Source: DASPWV01 sp046727855
Lineage (GTDB): Bacteria; Acidobacteriota; Vicinamibacteria; Vicinamibacterales; UBA2999
Length of the DNA stretch: 24,951 nucleotides
Reading direction: 5' to 3'
NCBI GenBank assembly: GCA_046727855.1
Contig: JBKPDL010000057.1
Location: 1-24,951, forward strand
Position 1 is the stretch's first letter. Every line of letters starts with the position of its first letter. Under the pieces are notes generated by a model. The model was not told the origin of the DNA. It saw only the letters and a program-made list of their open reading frames with translations, and searched no databases. Shown here in pieces: positions 1-8,186 of the stretch. Position numbers and translations under genes: made by a program.

Positions 1-106
1 TCGCGCCGAACAGATCCTCCGTCGCGACCAGGCACGTCGAGATATGGGCCCAACCCGCCGTCCTCGCCCTTGGACGCAGGCTGATCTCTGAGCCGAAAGA
101 ATCTGA

Positions 107-304
107 CAGCCTGGGGAGACAGACGGTCTTCATAATGGACCAGATCAGGGCTGGCGGCGCTACACGTGCCTGAAACGCGGCCAGCGATATCGTTACGAGT
201 CATTGGACAGCGATTTCGAGCGGGAAATCGACGTCGACGCTGACGGCCTCGTGGTGACGTACCCGGGACTGTTCCGGAGAGTTTTGTCCGTTGAAGACTA
301 CTAA
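107..304 (+). pseudogene. 3' remnant of a putative glycolipid-binding (PF06475-like) protein
   Basis: The frame ending at the TAA at 302-304 is open only back to a TGA at 104-106. It reads as the C-terminus of the PF06475 'putative glycolipid-binding' family: the stretch RRYTCLKRGQRYRYES is followed by DVDADGLVVTYPGLFRRV, the characteristic end of these roughly 180-200-residue proteins. Only about 55 residues look like family, and no start codon or N-terminal two thirds is visible in any frame between 1 and 106. I read it as a truncated relic. The family has no firmly established reaction, so no function is assigned. The rest of bases 1-106 shows nothing recognisable. Confidence 0.6.
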
Positions 305-487
305 GTGGTCGGTGCCCCAAATTCCTGTGTAATGCGGTGCGGCCTCAAACATGGAGAATATAAATCAACGTCCACGCGGGAGACGGCAGATTTTGATGCG
401 GCGGCTCAGTACTGGACGCAGGCTGATGGCACTGGCGTCAGTAGGTCGCGGTCCGCTACGAATACACCCGCAGACGCCGGTGATTAG
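305..487. other. Spacer with no recognisable gene
   Basis: A 60-codon plus-strand frame spans this stretch but resembles no family I know, and its composition is ordinary. The 15-mer TGGACGCAGGCTGAT at 413-427 also occurs at 71-85, so the pair brackets the PF06475 remnant. The copy may be coincidental or a trace of rearrangement. Confidence 0.4.
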
Positions 488-1545
488 GTGAACGTCGCGA
501 TGAACCTCGATGAGCTGCGACGGTCTGTGTCCGGGCACATCATTGGACCGGATGACGACGGATGCGCCCGTCGGCGCGGCGCTGCTTCAACGCGGTGATC
601 GATCGCCGACCCGCCGTGATCGTGCGCCGTGTCAGTCCGCGTGATTTGGCGACTGCGTTTCAGTTTGCGCAGGTGCACGGGCTGGAGGTCGCCGTACGCG
701 GCGGCGGACACAGCCCGGCTGGGCACTGCGTCTGCGAGGGCGGACTCGTGATCGACTCTCGATGATACGGAACGTGGATGTGGATGCGAGTGTGCGCGTC
801 GCACACGCGAGCGGCGGCGCGACCTGGCTTGACTTCGACACTGTGACGCAGGCGTTGAACTCGTCACCCCTGGCGGAGTCGTGGCCTCGACTGTTGTCTG
901 CGGGCTCGCCCTCGGTGGTGGAATCGGCCATCTCACAGCCCAGTACGGACTGACATGCGATCACCTGATCGGCGCGGAAGTCGTCACGTCAGACGGAACG
1001 ATCGTCCACGCAGGTCCAGACGAAAACGCGGAGCTGCTCTGGGGGCTCCGTGGCGGAGGCGGCAACTTCGGCGTCGCGACGCGTTTGGACTTCCGCCGAC
1101 ACCCGCTCCAGAAAGTTGTCGGCGGCGTCCTGAGATATCGCGGCGCAGCGGTCCGCGACGCCCTTCGCCTGTACCACGACGTCGTCGAAGCAGCGCCACG
1201 CGACTTGAGTTGTCAGGCGGAGCTGTCCGCCGACGAGTTGGACGTGCCGCTGCTCAACATCGTCCCGTGCTACACGTGCCGGCGCGTGGACTCTGAACAT
1301 TTGCGTGCGTTTCGCTCGGCACCGGGGCTCGTCGACGACGGCCTGCACGAACACACGTTTCTTGAGCAGCAGCACGTAGCCGCCTCGCCGTATGGCACCA
1401 ATCGGCACTATTGGAAGGGCCTATTCGTACGCGCGCTGCCGGACGAGGCAATCGACGCAATCCTCGAGTGACCGCATTTCATCGGCCACCGTGTCACATG
1501 CTGATCGAATCGCTTCACGGTGCACCGAAGGACGCGGACCCAAAC
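488..1545 (+). pseudogene. Frameshifted and truncated FAD-linked oxidase (BBE/berberine-bridge type)
   Basis: Family similarity runs through four successive frames. A GTG at 488 (or ATG at 500) opens the N-terminus (DELRRSVSGHIIGPDDDG). Around 555-575 the reading moves to the frame holding FNAVIDRRPAVIV and the FAD-binding GGGHSPAGH. At about 763 it shifts again, to GGATWLDFDTVTQ. Near 855 it shifts to TPGGVVASTVVCGLALGGG and GLTCDHLIGAEVV through LPDEAIDAILE, which stops at 1471. A last piece, MLIESLHGAP from 1498, lies in yet another frame. The His of GGGH and the Cys of GLTCD are at the positions that bind FAD covalently in bicovalent family members. Intact proteins are about 450-480 residues; the C-terminal ~80 are absent and replaced by sigma-factor sequence. 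Several independent frameshifts make a functional product very unlikely. Confidence 0.8.
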
Positions 1546-1554
1546 ATCACCAGG

Positions 1555-1740
1555 CTGATGACACTGAGGCCGCTGCAGCGCATCGTCGAGATCAACGGCG
1601 AGCCTGGCATTGTCAGCTACGTCGACGGCCGGCCGCAGTCGGTGTTCACGATCGAGGTGAACGGCCACGGGCGCATTCGTGCCATCTACATCGTGACCAA
1701 TCCTGAAAAGCTGTCGCATCTTCCGCCGCCGCCGTTTTAA
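1555..1740 (+). pseudogene. 3' remnant of an ECF41/SigJ-like sigma factor
   Basis: The last ~55 codons before the TAA at 1738-1740 carry VEINGEPGIVSYVDGRP, then SVFTIEVNGHGRIRAIYIV and NPEKLSHLPPPPF. This matches the C-terminal SnoaL-like extension of ECF41-type sigma factors, where NGxPG and NPxKL are typical. The sigma2 and sigma4 DNA-binding regions are absent. The frame runs without a stop into the MLIESLHGAP segment of the preceding oxidase, so two genes are joined in frame somewhere between about 1528 and 1575. ECF41 genes are commonly linked to oxidoreductase genes, so a deletion between former neighbours is plausible. That origin is inference; the chimera itself is read directly. Confidence 0.65.
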
Positions 1741-1788
1741 ACGCTTGAACGAACGAGTCCCAGGGTCGAGTAAAGAGAGGAACGTGTG

Positions 1789-4215
1789 ATGATCGAAAGC
1801 TTTCAGCAGGATGTGCGGTACGGCGCGCGCACGCTGCTCCGCGCTCCCGGGTTCACCGCGGTTGCCACGTTGACGCTTGCGCTTGGCATCGGCGCGAACA
1901 CGGCGGTGTTCAGCATGGTCGACGGCATCCTGTTTCGTCCCCTTCCCTTTCCCGCCCCCGAAAATCTGGTCGGCCTCACAGGCGTGTACCCCAAGGGCGC
2001 CTTCGTCGCGATGCGCGAGAAGGTTCGCACCGTGGACCTTGCGGCATACGCACCCGACCGCGCCTTCAATCTGACGGGCGCCGGTGAAGCTTCGCGCGTC
2101 TACGGCACGCTCGTGTCGGCGGAGTTGTTCACTATTCTCGGAGCGCGGCCCGCGGCGGGGCGCGTCTTCAGGTCAGGAGAGGATCTCGTCGGCGAACAGC
2201 CCGTCGTGATTCTCAGCCATGTAATCTGGCAGCAGCGCTTCCGCAGTGACCCGTCGATTGCCGGACGTTCGATCACGCTCGACGGTATCCGTCGCCTCGT
2301 TGTTGGCGTGATGCCCGCCGACTTTGCGTTTCCGTCGCGCACGACGCAGTTATGGATCCCGATACAACGCGATCCACGGAACACCGTGCAGTACTGGGCC
2401 GGCGACTTCATGCCAATTGTCGGCCGCCTGCGCAGCGGAGGATCGATCGCGCAGGCTCACGCTGAGGTCCGTCTGTTTCAGTTAGGCGTGCATGCGTTGT
2501 TCCCTTGGCGGATGCCGGACCAATGGAACGCCAACGTGGCGGTCATCCCGCTGAAGCGCGGCGTCGTGGCGAACGTTCGCACGAGGCTGCTCGCGTTGCT
2601 CGGCGCCGTCGTGCTGGTGCTGCTGATCGCCTGCGCGAACGTGGCGAACCTGACGCTCTCTCGAGCGCTTGCGCGCGAGCGCGAGATCGGCGTCCGCGCG
2701 GCGCTCGGCGCCGCGCCGCGACGAATTGCCAGACAGCTGTTGACCGAAAGCCTCCTCCTCAGCATGCTCGGGGGCACAGTCGGTGTGCTGCTTGCGGTCC
2801 AGGGGCTCTCAGTGCTCAAGATGGTGCTGCCTGCCGATACGCCGCGTCTCACCGAGATCCAGATCGACTGGCGCGTGCTGGCGTTCACCGCCGTCATCTC
2901 GCTCGGCACCGGCTGCGTCTTCGGTCTTGCGCCGATGTTCCAGGTTCGCCGCGCGACCGTCTTCAAGTCGATGGATTTCGGCGGGCGCGGCGGCGCACCC
3001 ACGATGTCAGATCGCCTTCGCTCACTGCTCACCGTGGCCGAAGTCGCGCTCGCCGTGCTGCTCGTCGCGGCGGCCGGATTGCTCGTGCGGAGCCTGTGGG
3101 CGCTCACGCAGGTCGATCCGGGCTTCCACGTCGATCACATGGTCACGGCGCGCGTGACTCCAAACACGTCAGTGTGCGGCGAGGCTGAGCGCTGTCTCAC
3201 GTTCTATCGTGCGCTCGAGGAGCAGGCGCGTGCGGCGCCTGGCGTCAGCGCCGCCGCCCTTGTGAACACGTTGCCACTCAGCGGATCTATCGCCAAGCGA
3301 TCGCTCGATCTCGAAGGCTATGTGGTGCCGCCGACAGATCCCGAGCCGCTGTTCTGGCTCAACATCGTGACCCCCGAGTACTTCAACGCGATGGGAATCC
3401 GACTCGAGTCGGGGCGTTTGTTTTCGGAGGCCGATCGAGCGAGGAATTCAGCCACGGCGATTGTCACATCTGCCACGGCCCGCCGCTTCTGGCCTGGCGA
3501 GACCGCGCTCGGAAAACACGTCCGATTCGTCGGTGAAAAGGAATGGAAAACGGTGGTCGGCGTCGTGGCAGACGTGCACGCCTTTGATCTGACACGCACC
3601 GTGCCTCACTGGATAGTCGGCGTCGTCTATGTCCCGCACACGACGAAGGCGACGCTCGAGGACGGCCAGGTTCCATCCGAAATGACGCTGGCTATAAGGA
3701 CTGCCAACTCAGAATCGGAAACGGCATCACTTCTTCACCACATCGCCGCCCGCGTCAGCTCCGACGTCGTTCTCAGCGACGTGCGGACGATGCAGGCCGT
3801 CGTCAGGGAAGCGGTAGCGACGCCCGCCGCGACCGCATCACTCTTCGTGGTCTTCGCCGGCGTAGCCTTGCTGCTCGGCAGCCTCGGCGTGTACGGCGTG
3901 CTCGCGTTCCTGGTCTCGCGACGCACGCGCGAGATTGGGATCCGCCTAGCGCTCGGCGCGCGACCGTATGAAGTGAGCCTAATGGTACTGAAGGAGGGCG
4001 GCAAGCTGACCGGCCTGGGCATCGCCATTGGCGTGACCGCCGCACTCGCGGTGACTCGGCTGCTCTCGACTGAGCTACATGGTGTGAACGCCCACGATCC
4101 GCTGACTTATGCGGGCGTGACTCTTGTCGTCGGAGCTGCGGCACTGGCGGCCTGTTACGTTCCCACTCGACGCGCCACGCGGGTCGACCCTCTAATCTCG
4201 CTCCGCGATTTCTAG
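1789..4215 (+). CDS. ADOP-type ABC transporter permease (MacB/FtsX-like, duplicated)
   Basis: Intact 808-residue inner-membrane protein with the 'acidobacterial duplicated orphan permease' layout: two copies of a four-helix MacB/FtsX unit. Hydrophobic segments lie near residues 20-45, 265-287, 321-345, 363-383, 412-433, 684-708, 738-758 and 771-791, with large MacB_PCD-like periplasmic domains after the first and fifth. The conserved EIGVRAALGA follows helix 2 and EIGIRLALGA follows helix 6, the FtsX coupling segments. The N-terminus (DVRYGARTLLRAPGFT) and C-terminus (RRATRVDPLISLRDF) are typical, so it is full length. I chose the ATG at 1789 over the GTG at 1786 because AGAGAGG at 1774-1780 gives an 8-base spacing. 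No ATPase gene is adjacent, as is usual for ADOPs. Substrate unknown; related proteins are often suggested to act in efflux or envelope processes. Confidence 0.93.
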   Translation: MIESFQQDVRYGARTLLRAPGFTAVATLTLALGIGANTAVFSMVDGILFRPLPFPAPENLVGLTGVYPKGAFVAMREKVRTVDLAAYAPDRAFNLTGAGEASRVYGTLVSAELFTILGARPAAGRVFRSGEDLVGEQPVVILSHVIWQQRFRSDPSIAGRSITLDGIRRLVVGVMPADFAFPSRTTQLWIPIQRDPRNTVQYWAGDFMPIVGRLRSGGSIAQAHAEVRLFQLGVHALFPWRMPDQWNANVAVIPLKRGVVANVRTRLLALLGAVVLVLLIACANVANLTLSRALAREREIGVRAALGAAPRRIARQLLTESLLLSMLGGTVGVLLAVQGLSVLKMVLPADTPRLTEIQIDWRVLAFTAVISLGTGCVFGLAPMFQVRRATVFKSMDFGGRGGAPTMSDRLRSLLTVAEVALAVLLVAAAGLLVRSLWALTQVDPGFHVDHMVTARVTPNTSVCGEAERCLTFYRALEEQARAAPGVSAAALVNTLPLSGSIAKRSLDLEGYVVPPTDPEPLFWLNIVTPEYFNAMGIRLESGRLFSEADRARNSATAIVTSATARRFWPGETALGKHVRFVGEKEWKTVVGVVADVHAFDLTRTVPHWIVGVVYVPHTTKATLEDGQVPSEMTLAIRTANSESETASLLHHIAARVSSDVVLSDVRTMQAVVREAVATPAATASLFVVFAGVALLLGSLGVYGVLAFLVSRRTREIGIRLALGARPYEVSLMVLKEGGKLTGLGIAIGVTAALAVTRLLSTELHGVNAHDPLTYAGVTLVVGAAALAACYVPTRRATRVDPLISLRDF

Positions 4216-4311
4216 GAGACGGCGCTCAGCGGAACGGCCGCCATCTGGCATGCGACCGGCCACCGCGTGCGGCAGCTTCCGGTATCGCCGGAAGCGTTGT
4301 TCGATGGGTAG
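4216..4311 (+). pseudogene. 3' tail of a xanthine dehydrogenase/aldehyde oxidase large subunit
   Basis: Directly after the permease stop, and in the same frame, the sequence reads ALSGTAAIWHATGHRVRQLP then VSPEALFDG and stops at the TAG at 4309-4311. The pattern ATGxRxRxLPxxPExL is the usual C-terminal end of molybdenum-binding xanthine dehydrogenase/CoxL-type subunits. Only about 27 codons remain of a gene that is normally 700 residues or more, and no upstream part exists because the intact permease abuts it. It appears to be a relic left by a deletion. The match is short, so identification rests on this one motif. Confidence 0.5.
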
Positions 4312-4399
4312 GCTAGTGAGACAACGAATAGTTTGATCCGCGCGCCTGAGATAGCAACGGGACGAAACATGGTTTGAGCCAGGAGTGAAGGGATCGGGG

Positions 4400-4714
4400 A
4401 TGAGAAGTGGCGTCTCGATCCGCGAAGCGGACCCACGCGATGCGAACGCCATTGGCGATTGTCTCCGGGCGGCTTTCGAGCCGTATCGTGTCGCCTACAC
4501 GCGCGAGGCGTATGACAATACCATGTTCACGACCGAAACAATGCGCGAGCGGTTCGCGTCTATGTCGGTCCTCGTTGCAGTGACGGAGATCGGCGAGATC
4601 GTGGGACGGTTTCATCTCAGCTCACGAGCCGCCCGGAAGGGCATTGCGCGGCATGGCCGTGTGACCAGACTACGCGGGCGCTTGGCGTCTCGCCACATCG
4701 CTGCATCAAACTGA
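4400..4714 (+). pseudogene. 5' head of a GNAT acetyltransferase, truncated
   Basis: From the ATG at 4400 (GTG at 4385 also possible) about 74 residues look like the start of a GNAT-family N-acetyltransferase: VSIREADPRDANAIGDCLRA, then a helix with AAFEPYRVAYTREAYD, then SVLVAVTEIGEIVG, the strand leading into the acetyl-CoA-binding region. After codon ~74 (about base 4621) similarity stops. The acetyl-CoA-binding motif Q/RxxGxG/A and the remaining C-terminal half are missing, and the frame ends at 4714 in low-complexity Arg-rich sequence. The following bases encode the end of an unrelated AraC regulator in another frame. An acetyltransferase without its cofactor-binding half should be inactive. 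Confidence 0.6.
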
Positions 4715-4821
4715 CGCGATTCGAGGAAGTCGGTCGGTTGGTGAGAGGCGACCGCTTCGAAAGGCTGGCGGACATCGCACACGAGCTCAACTACGCGGAC
4801 CAGTCGCATTTCATCAAGTAA
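4660..4821 (+). pseudogene. 3' tail of an AraC-family regulator (partial HTH)
   Basis: A frame ending at the TAA at 4819-4821 reads ALGVSPHRCIKLTRFEEVGR, then a short linker, then FERLADIAHELNYADQSHFIK. This is the second half of the AraC/XylS DNA-binding domain: the end of the first helix-turn-helix, the connecting helix, and the second HTH with its diagnostic GYxDQSHFxR-like signature, here NYADQSHFIK. The N-terminal ligand domain is absent and the sequence starts abruptly where the GNAT remnant ends. It also stops about ten residues before a normal AraC C-terminus. From 4822 to 5036 I recognise no gene. Confidence 0.6.
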
Positions 4822-5036
4822 TCGCTGATGTCCATCCGATGTGCTGCCGCCAGAAGACGCAAGGATTCGTACGTCGTACCCTCTCCCTTCTCACAGCGAA
4901 TTCAAACCCACTGCACCAGCCTCAGGCGCTGCCTTGCACCAGCGCATTTGGATGGCGGTGCGGTTCATTCCGGTAGGTTCATCACAACTACAGTGCTTAA
5001 CTGTGTGGCGGCTCGCCTTTTTGCGGATAACCGCCG

Positions 5037-5042
5037 TACAAT
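5037..5042 (+). promoter_or_regulatory. Possible -10 element for the TPR/CRTAC1 operon (leaderless start)
   Basis: TACAAT, a good match to a -10 hexamer, ends 7 bases before the ATG at 5050, and no Shine-Dalgarno sequence lies before that ATG. Such spacing is typical of leaderless transcripts that begin at the start codon. No convincing -35 is visible at 16-18 bases upstream. A short inverted repeat, ACAGT-5-ACTGT at 4990-5004, lies upstream and might be an operator. This is inference from sequence alone. Confidence 0.25.
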
Positions 5043-5049
5043 TTCCGCC

Positions 5050-6495
5050 ATGATCCGGCACGGCATCGTGGCGGCACTCGTCCTTGCGCTGCCGGTTCTG
5101 TCGCTGGCGCAAACCGACGCGTCCCGCGACGACGCCCGTCGTCAGTACCGCGCGGGACTTCAGCACGAAATGCGGCGAGATCTGGACGCCGCCAGGCGCT
5201 CGTACGAAGAAGCGGTCCGGCAAGACCCCACGTTCGCGCTCGCACTCGACCGTCTCGGCTTCGTTTATGGTTTGCAGGGCGACACCGGGCGTGCGATTGC
5301 GGAATTCGAGCGCGCCACGAAGGCTGATCCAAACCTCTTCGATGCGTTCTATCACCTCGGAGCGACGCTGTGGTGGGCCGGCAACGCCGATCGCGCAGTC
5401 GAGTCACTGCGCACAGCCGTGGGCCTGCAGCCGGATCACGCGGAGGCGCGGTACCACCTGGGAATCTCGCTGAAGAAACGGGGCGACTTACTCCCCGCAA
5501 TCGAACAGCTCGAAGAATCCGTCCGGTTGAACGCCTCGATTCCGGCGTCAGCGCTGCAGCTCGGGATCGCGCTGCAAGAGGCCGGTGACGTCACTGCGGC
5601 CGTCGACCAGTTGCGACGCGCGGTCGCGCTGGCCCCGTCATCGCGCGACGCCCGGAATGCGCTGGGGCTCGCCCTCCTGCAGCGCGGGGATGGCGATGCC
5701 GCGGTGGAGACGTTCCGCGCGCTCGTCGCGGCCGAACCCGCGTTCCATTCGGCCCGCCTGAACCTCGGGACGACGCTGATGCAGCGCGGCGATCTGGAAG
5801 GGGCGGTGGAAGTGCTGCGCGCCCTGATTGCGCAGGATCCGCAGAACGCCGAGGCACATTACAACTACGGCGTCGCGTTGAAACAGCGGGATGACTTCCA
5901 AGGCGCCGAGGTGGCGCTTCGCCGTGCGTCCGATTTGGGCCCCACGCTCGCGGATGCACCGTTCACGTTGGCCGTGGTGCTCTGGCAGACGGGCCGACCG
6001 GCCGAAGCGGCGACATCGTTCCGAGAAGCGATCGCGCGGCGGCCGGGATACGACGAGGCGCACTACATGCTCGGCACCGTGTTGCGCCAGCTGGGTGATC
6101 AGGACGGCGCCATCAAAGAATTCCGCGAGGCGATCCGGCTGCAGCCGGCCTCGGCCGAGGCCCACCTGAGCCTGGGGCAGCTGCTGCAGCAACGCGGCGA
6201 CGGACCCGGTGCCGCGGCCGCATTCGAAGAAGCCACTCGACTGACTCAAAAAAAAGCGAACGTTCAGGCGTCGACCTTCGCAGTCGGTGTCGGACGGGCG
6301 AAGATGAAGGAGGGCGACATCGCCGGTGCGGTCGCGCAGTTCGAGCGCGCGCTCACCCTCGCTTCCGACAACTTCGAAGCACATTATGAGTTGGCGAAAG
6401 CGCTCACGGCGTTAGGCCGCCGTGATACCGCCAACGCACACCTGATCGAAGCGCGCAGGCTCGCGCCTCGCGTGCGCTTTGCGGATCCCCGCTGA
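5050..6495 (+). CDS. Exported tetratricopeptide-repeat protein (first gene of the TPR/CRTAC1 operon)
   Basis: A 481-residue protein beginning at ATG 5050, chosen because it opens directly with a signal peptide (MIRHGIVAALVLALPVLSLA, cleavage near Ala-Gln). The frame extends upstream to 4828, but that part looks non-coding and carries no secretion signal. After the signal, almost the whole protein is a run of about 12-13 degenerate 34-residue TPRs, seen as recurring A..LG..L...GD...A...F..A....P units. TPR superhelices bind proteins and scaffold complexes; this one would act in the periplasm or at the cell surface. No catalytic motif is present. Its TGA overlaps the next gene's ATG (TGATG, 6493-6497), so translation is probably coupled to the CRTAC1 protein, a likely partner. 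Partner and function are inferred. Confidence 0.88.
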   Translation: MIRHGIVAALVLALPVLSLAQTDASRDDARRQYRAGLQHEMRRDLDAARRSYEEAVRQDPTFALALDRLGFVYGLQGDTGRAIAEFERATKADPNLFDAFYHLGATLWWAGNADRAVESLRTAVGLQPDHAEARYHLGISLKKRGDLLPAIEQLEESVRLNASIPASALQLGIALQEAGDVTAAVDQLRRAVALAPSSRDARNALGLALLQRGDGDAAVETFRALVAAEPAFHSARLNLGTTLMQRGDLEGAVEVLRALIAQDPQNAEAHYNYGVALKQRDDFQGAEVALRRASDLGPTLADAPFTLAVVLWQTGRPAEAATSFREAIARRPGYDEAHYMLGTVLRQLGDQDGAIKEFREAIRLQPASAEAHLSLGQLLQQRGDGPGAAAAFEEATRLTQKKANVQASTFAVGVGRAKMKEGDIAGAVAQFERALTLASDNFEAHYELAKALTALGRRDTANAHLIEARRLAPRVRFADPR

Positions 6496-8186
6496 TGCTG
6501 CGGAGCCTGCTGGTTGTTCTCGGGCTGACCGCACTCGCGGTTGGTCAGGCACCGGCCCCTCTTGGGTTCTCCTTCAGTGACGTCGCGCGCGAGGCCGGTC
6601 TCACCGCGGTCACGACGTATGGAGGACAACGCGCGAACAAGTACCTGCTCGAAACGACGGGATGCGGCGTCGCGATGCTCGATTACGACAATGACGGCTT
6701 TGTAGATTTGTTCTTTGTGAACGGCACGACGCTCGAAGGATTCCCGCGCGGCAGTGAGCCCACGAGTCACTTGTATCGCAACCGCGGCGACGGCACCTTC
6801 GAAAATGTCACGGCAAAAGCCGGGCTTGCGCTCACCGGGTGGGGGCAAGGCGCGTGCGCGGGCGACTACGACAACGATGGTTTCGTTGATCTCTTCGTGA
6901 CGTTCTGGGGCCAAAACCGACTGTTCCACAATCGCGGCAATGGGACCTTCGAAGACGTCACCGCGAGCGCGGGCCTGGTGACCAAGGCACGCTGGGGCGC
7001 GGGCTGCGCATTCGTGGACTACGACCGCGACGGCCTCCTCGATCTGTTTGCCGCCAATTACATCGACTTCGATCTGAAGAGCGCGCCGGTGCCGGAGTCG
7101 GGATTGTGCCGTTACAAAGGCGTCGCCGTGGCCTGTGGCCCGCCCGGACTCACGGGTGGCAAGAACGTGCTGTTGCGCAATCAGGGACGCCGCACCTTCA
7201 CCGATGTTTCGGACCAAGCCGGGATAACCAAAGCGACGGGAACGTATGGCCTCGGCGTCAGCACACTTGATTTCGACAACGATGGTTGGACAGATCTCTA
7301 TGTGGCGAACGATTCGAACCCAAGCACGCTCTATCGCAACAACCGCGACGGAACCTTCAAAGACGTCGCCGTCGAGGCCGGCTGCGCCTACAGTCAGGAT
7401 GGCAAGCCGCAGGCCGGCATGGGACTCGCGCTTGGCGATTACGATCGCAACGGCACCATCGACATCTTCAAGACCAACTTCGCGGGTGATACCTCCACGC
7501 TGTACTCGAATACGGGCGCGGGACTCTGCGAGGACCACACCTTCGCCAGCGGCATTGGCACGAACACACGCTGGCTCGGATGGGGCGTCGGTTTTCTCGA
7601 TCTCGACCATGATGGGTGGCTTGACCTCTTTCTGGTGAATGGCCATGTCTATCCCGAAGTGGAACAACTGAGGACGGAGGCCGGCTACAAACAGCGTAAG
7701 GTGGTGTATCGCAACCTCCGCAGTGGCAGGTTCGAGGACGTCACCGAGCGCCTCGGTGCGCCGGTGACGGAGCCTCGGGCGGGCCGGGGTGCCGCATTTG
7801 GCGATTTCGACAATGACGGCGATGTCGACGTTGTGGTGAACAACGTGCATGACGCACCGAACCTGTACCGGCTCGATGTCGCGACTGGCGCGTCTTGGAC
7901 GGAGCTCGCGCTGGTCGGCACCAAGTCGAATCGCAGTGCCATCGGCGCGCGCGTCCGGATCGTCGCTGGTGGCGCCACGCTGGTCCGAGAGGTGCGTGGT
8001 GGCGGCAGCTACTATTCGCAAAACGATTTGCGCATCCACGCCGGGCTCGGTGGCGCGACACGCATCGAGCGGGTCGAGGTGCGCTGGCCGAACGGCGGCG
8101 CAGAGGTGTGGCAGGACGTACCCATCCGCAAGATCGTCACGCTGGTCGAAGGAAAGGGCGATGCGACGAAGGTGTCGAAGGAGTAG
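6495..8186 (+). CDS. CRTAC1 family seven-bladed FG-GAP/VCBS propeller with ASPIC/UnbV domain (copy A)
   Basis: A 563-residue exported protein with a short signal peptide (MLRSLLVVLGLTALAVGQAP). Seven FG-GAP/VCBS-like calcium-binding loops of the form DxDxDGxxD recur from residue ~63 to ~445: DYDNDGFVD twice, DYDRDGLLD, DFDNDGWTD, DYDRNGTID, DLDHDGWLD and DFDNDGDVD. This implies a seven-bladed beta-propeller. A family-typical insert with paired cysteines (CRYKGVAVACGPPGL) lies between blades 3 and 4. The C-terminal ASPIC/UnbV domain spans ~476-555 (RSAIGARVRIV, GGGSYYSQNDLRIHAGLG, VEVRWPNG). Such domains are extracellular or periplasmic and bind Ca2+; the family's biochemical role is not established. 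No Shine-Dalgarno precedes the ATG, which fits coupling to the upstream TPR gene. Its 3' end contains the ribosome site for the next gene. Confidence 0.92.
   Translation: MLRSLLVVLGLTALAVGQAPAPLGFSFSDVAREAGLTAVTTYGGQRANKYLLETTGCGVAMLDYDNDGFVDLFFVNGTTLEGFPRGSEPTSHLYRNRGDGTFENVTAKAGLALTGWGQGACAGDYDNDGFVDLFVTFWGQNRLFHNRGNGTFEDVTASAGLVTKARWGAGCAFVDYDRDGLLDLFAANYIDFDLKSAPVPESGLCRYKGVAVACGPPGLTGGKNVLLRNQGRRTFTDVSDQAGITKATGTYGLGVSTLDFDNDGWTDLYVANDSNPSTLYRNNRDGTFKDVAVEAGCAYSQDGKPQAGMGLALGDYDRNGTIDIFKTNFAGDTSTLYSNTGAGLCEDHTFASGIGTNTRWLGWGVGFLDLDHDGWLDLFLVNGHVYPEVEQLRTEAGYKQRKVVYRNLRSGRFEDVTERLGAPVTEPRAGRGAAFGDFDNDGDVDVVVNNVHDAPNLYRLDVATGASWTELALVGTKSNRSAIGARVRIVAGGATLVREVRGGGSYYSQNDLRIHAGLGGATRIERVEVRWPNGGAEVWQDVPIRKIVTLVEGKGDATKVSKE

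Noticed and set aside
1411..1740. A single intact 109-residue protein at 1411-1740
   Set aside because: Its middle is the C-terminal oxidase segment and its end is a sigma-factor extension, so it is a chimera of two truncated genes.
4828..5049. Upstream extension of the first TPR protein to 4828
   Set aside because: The extra 74 codons are not TPR-like, would bury the signal peptide, and have no ribosome site.
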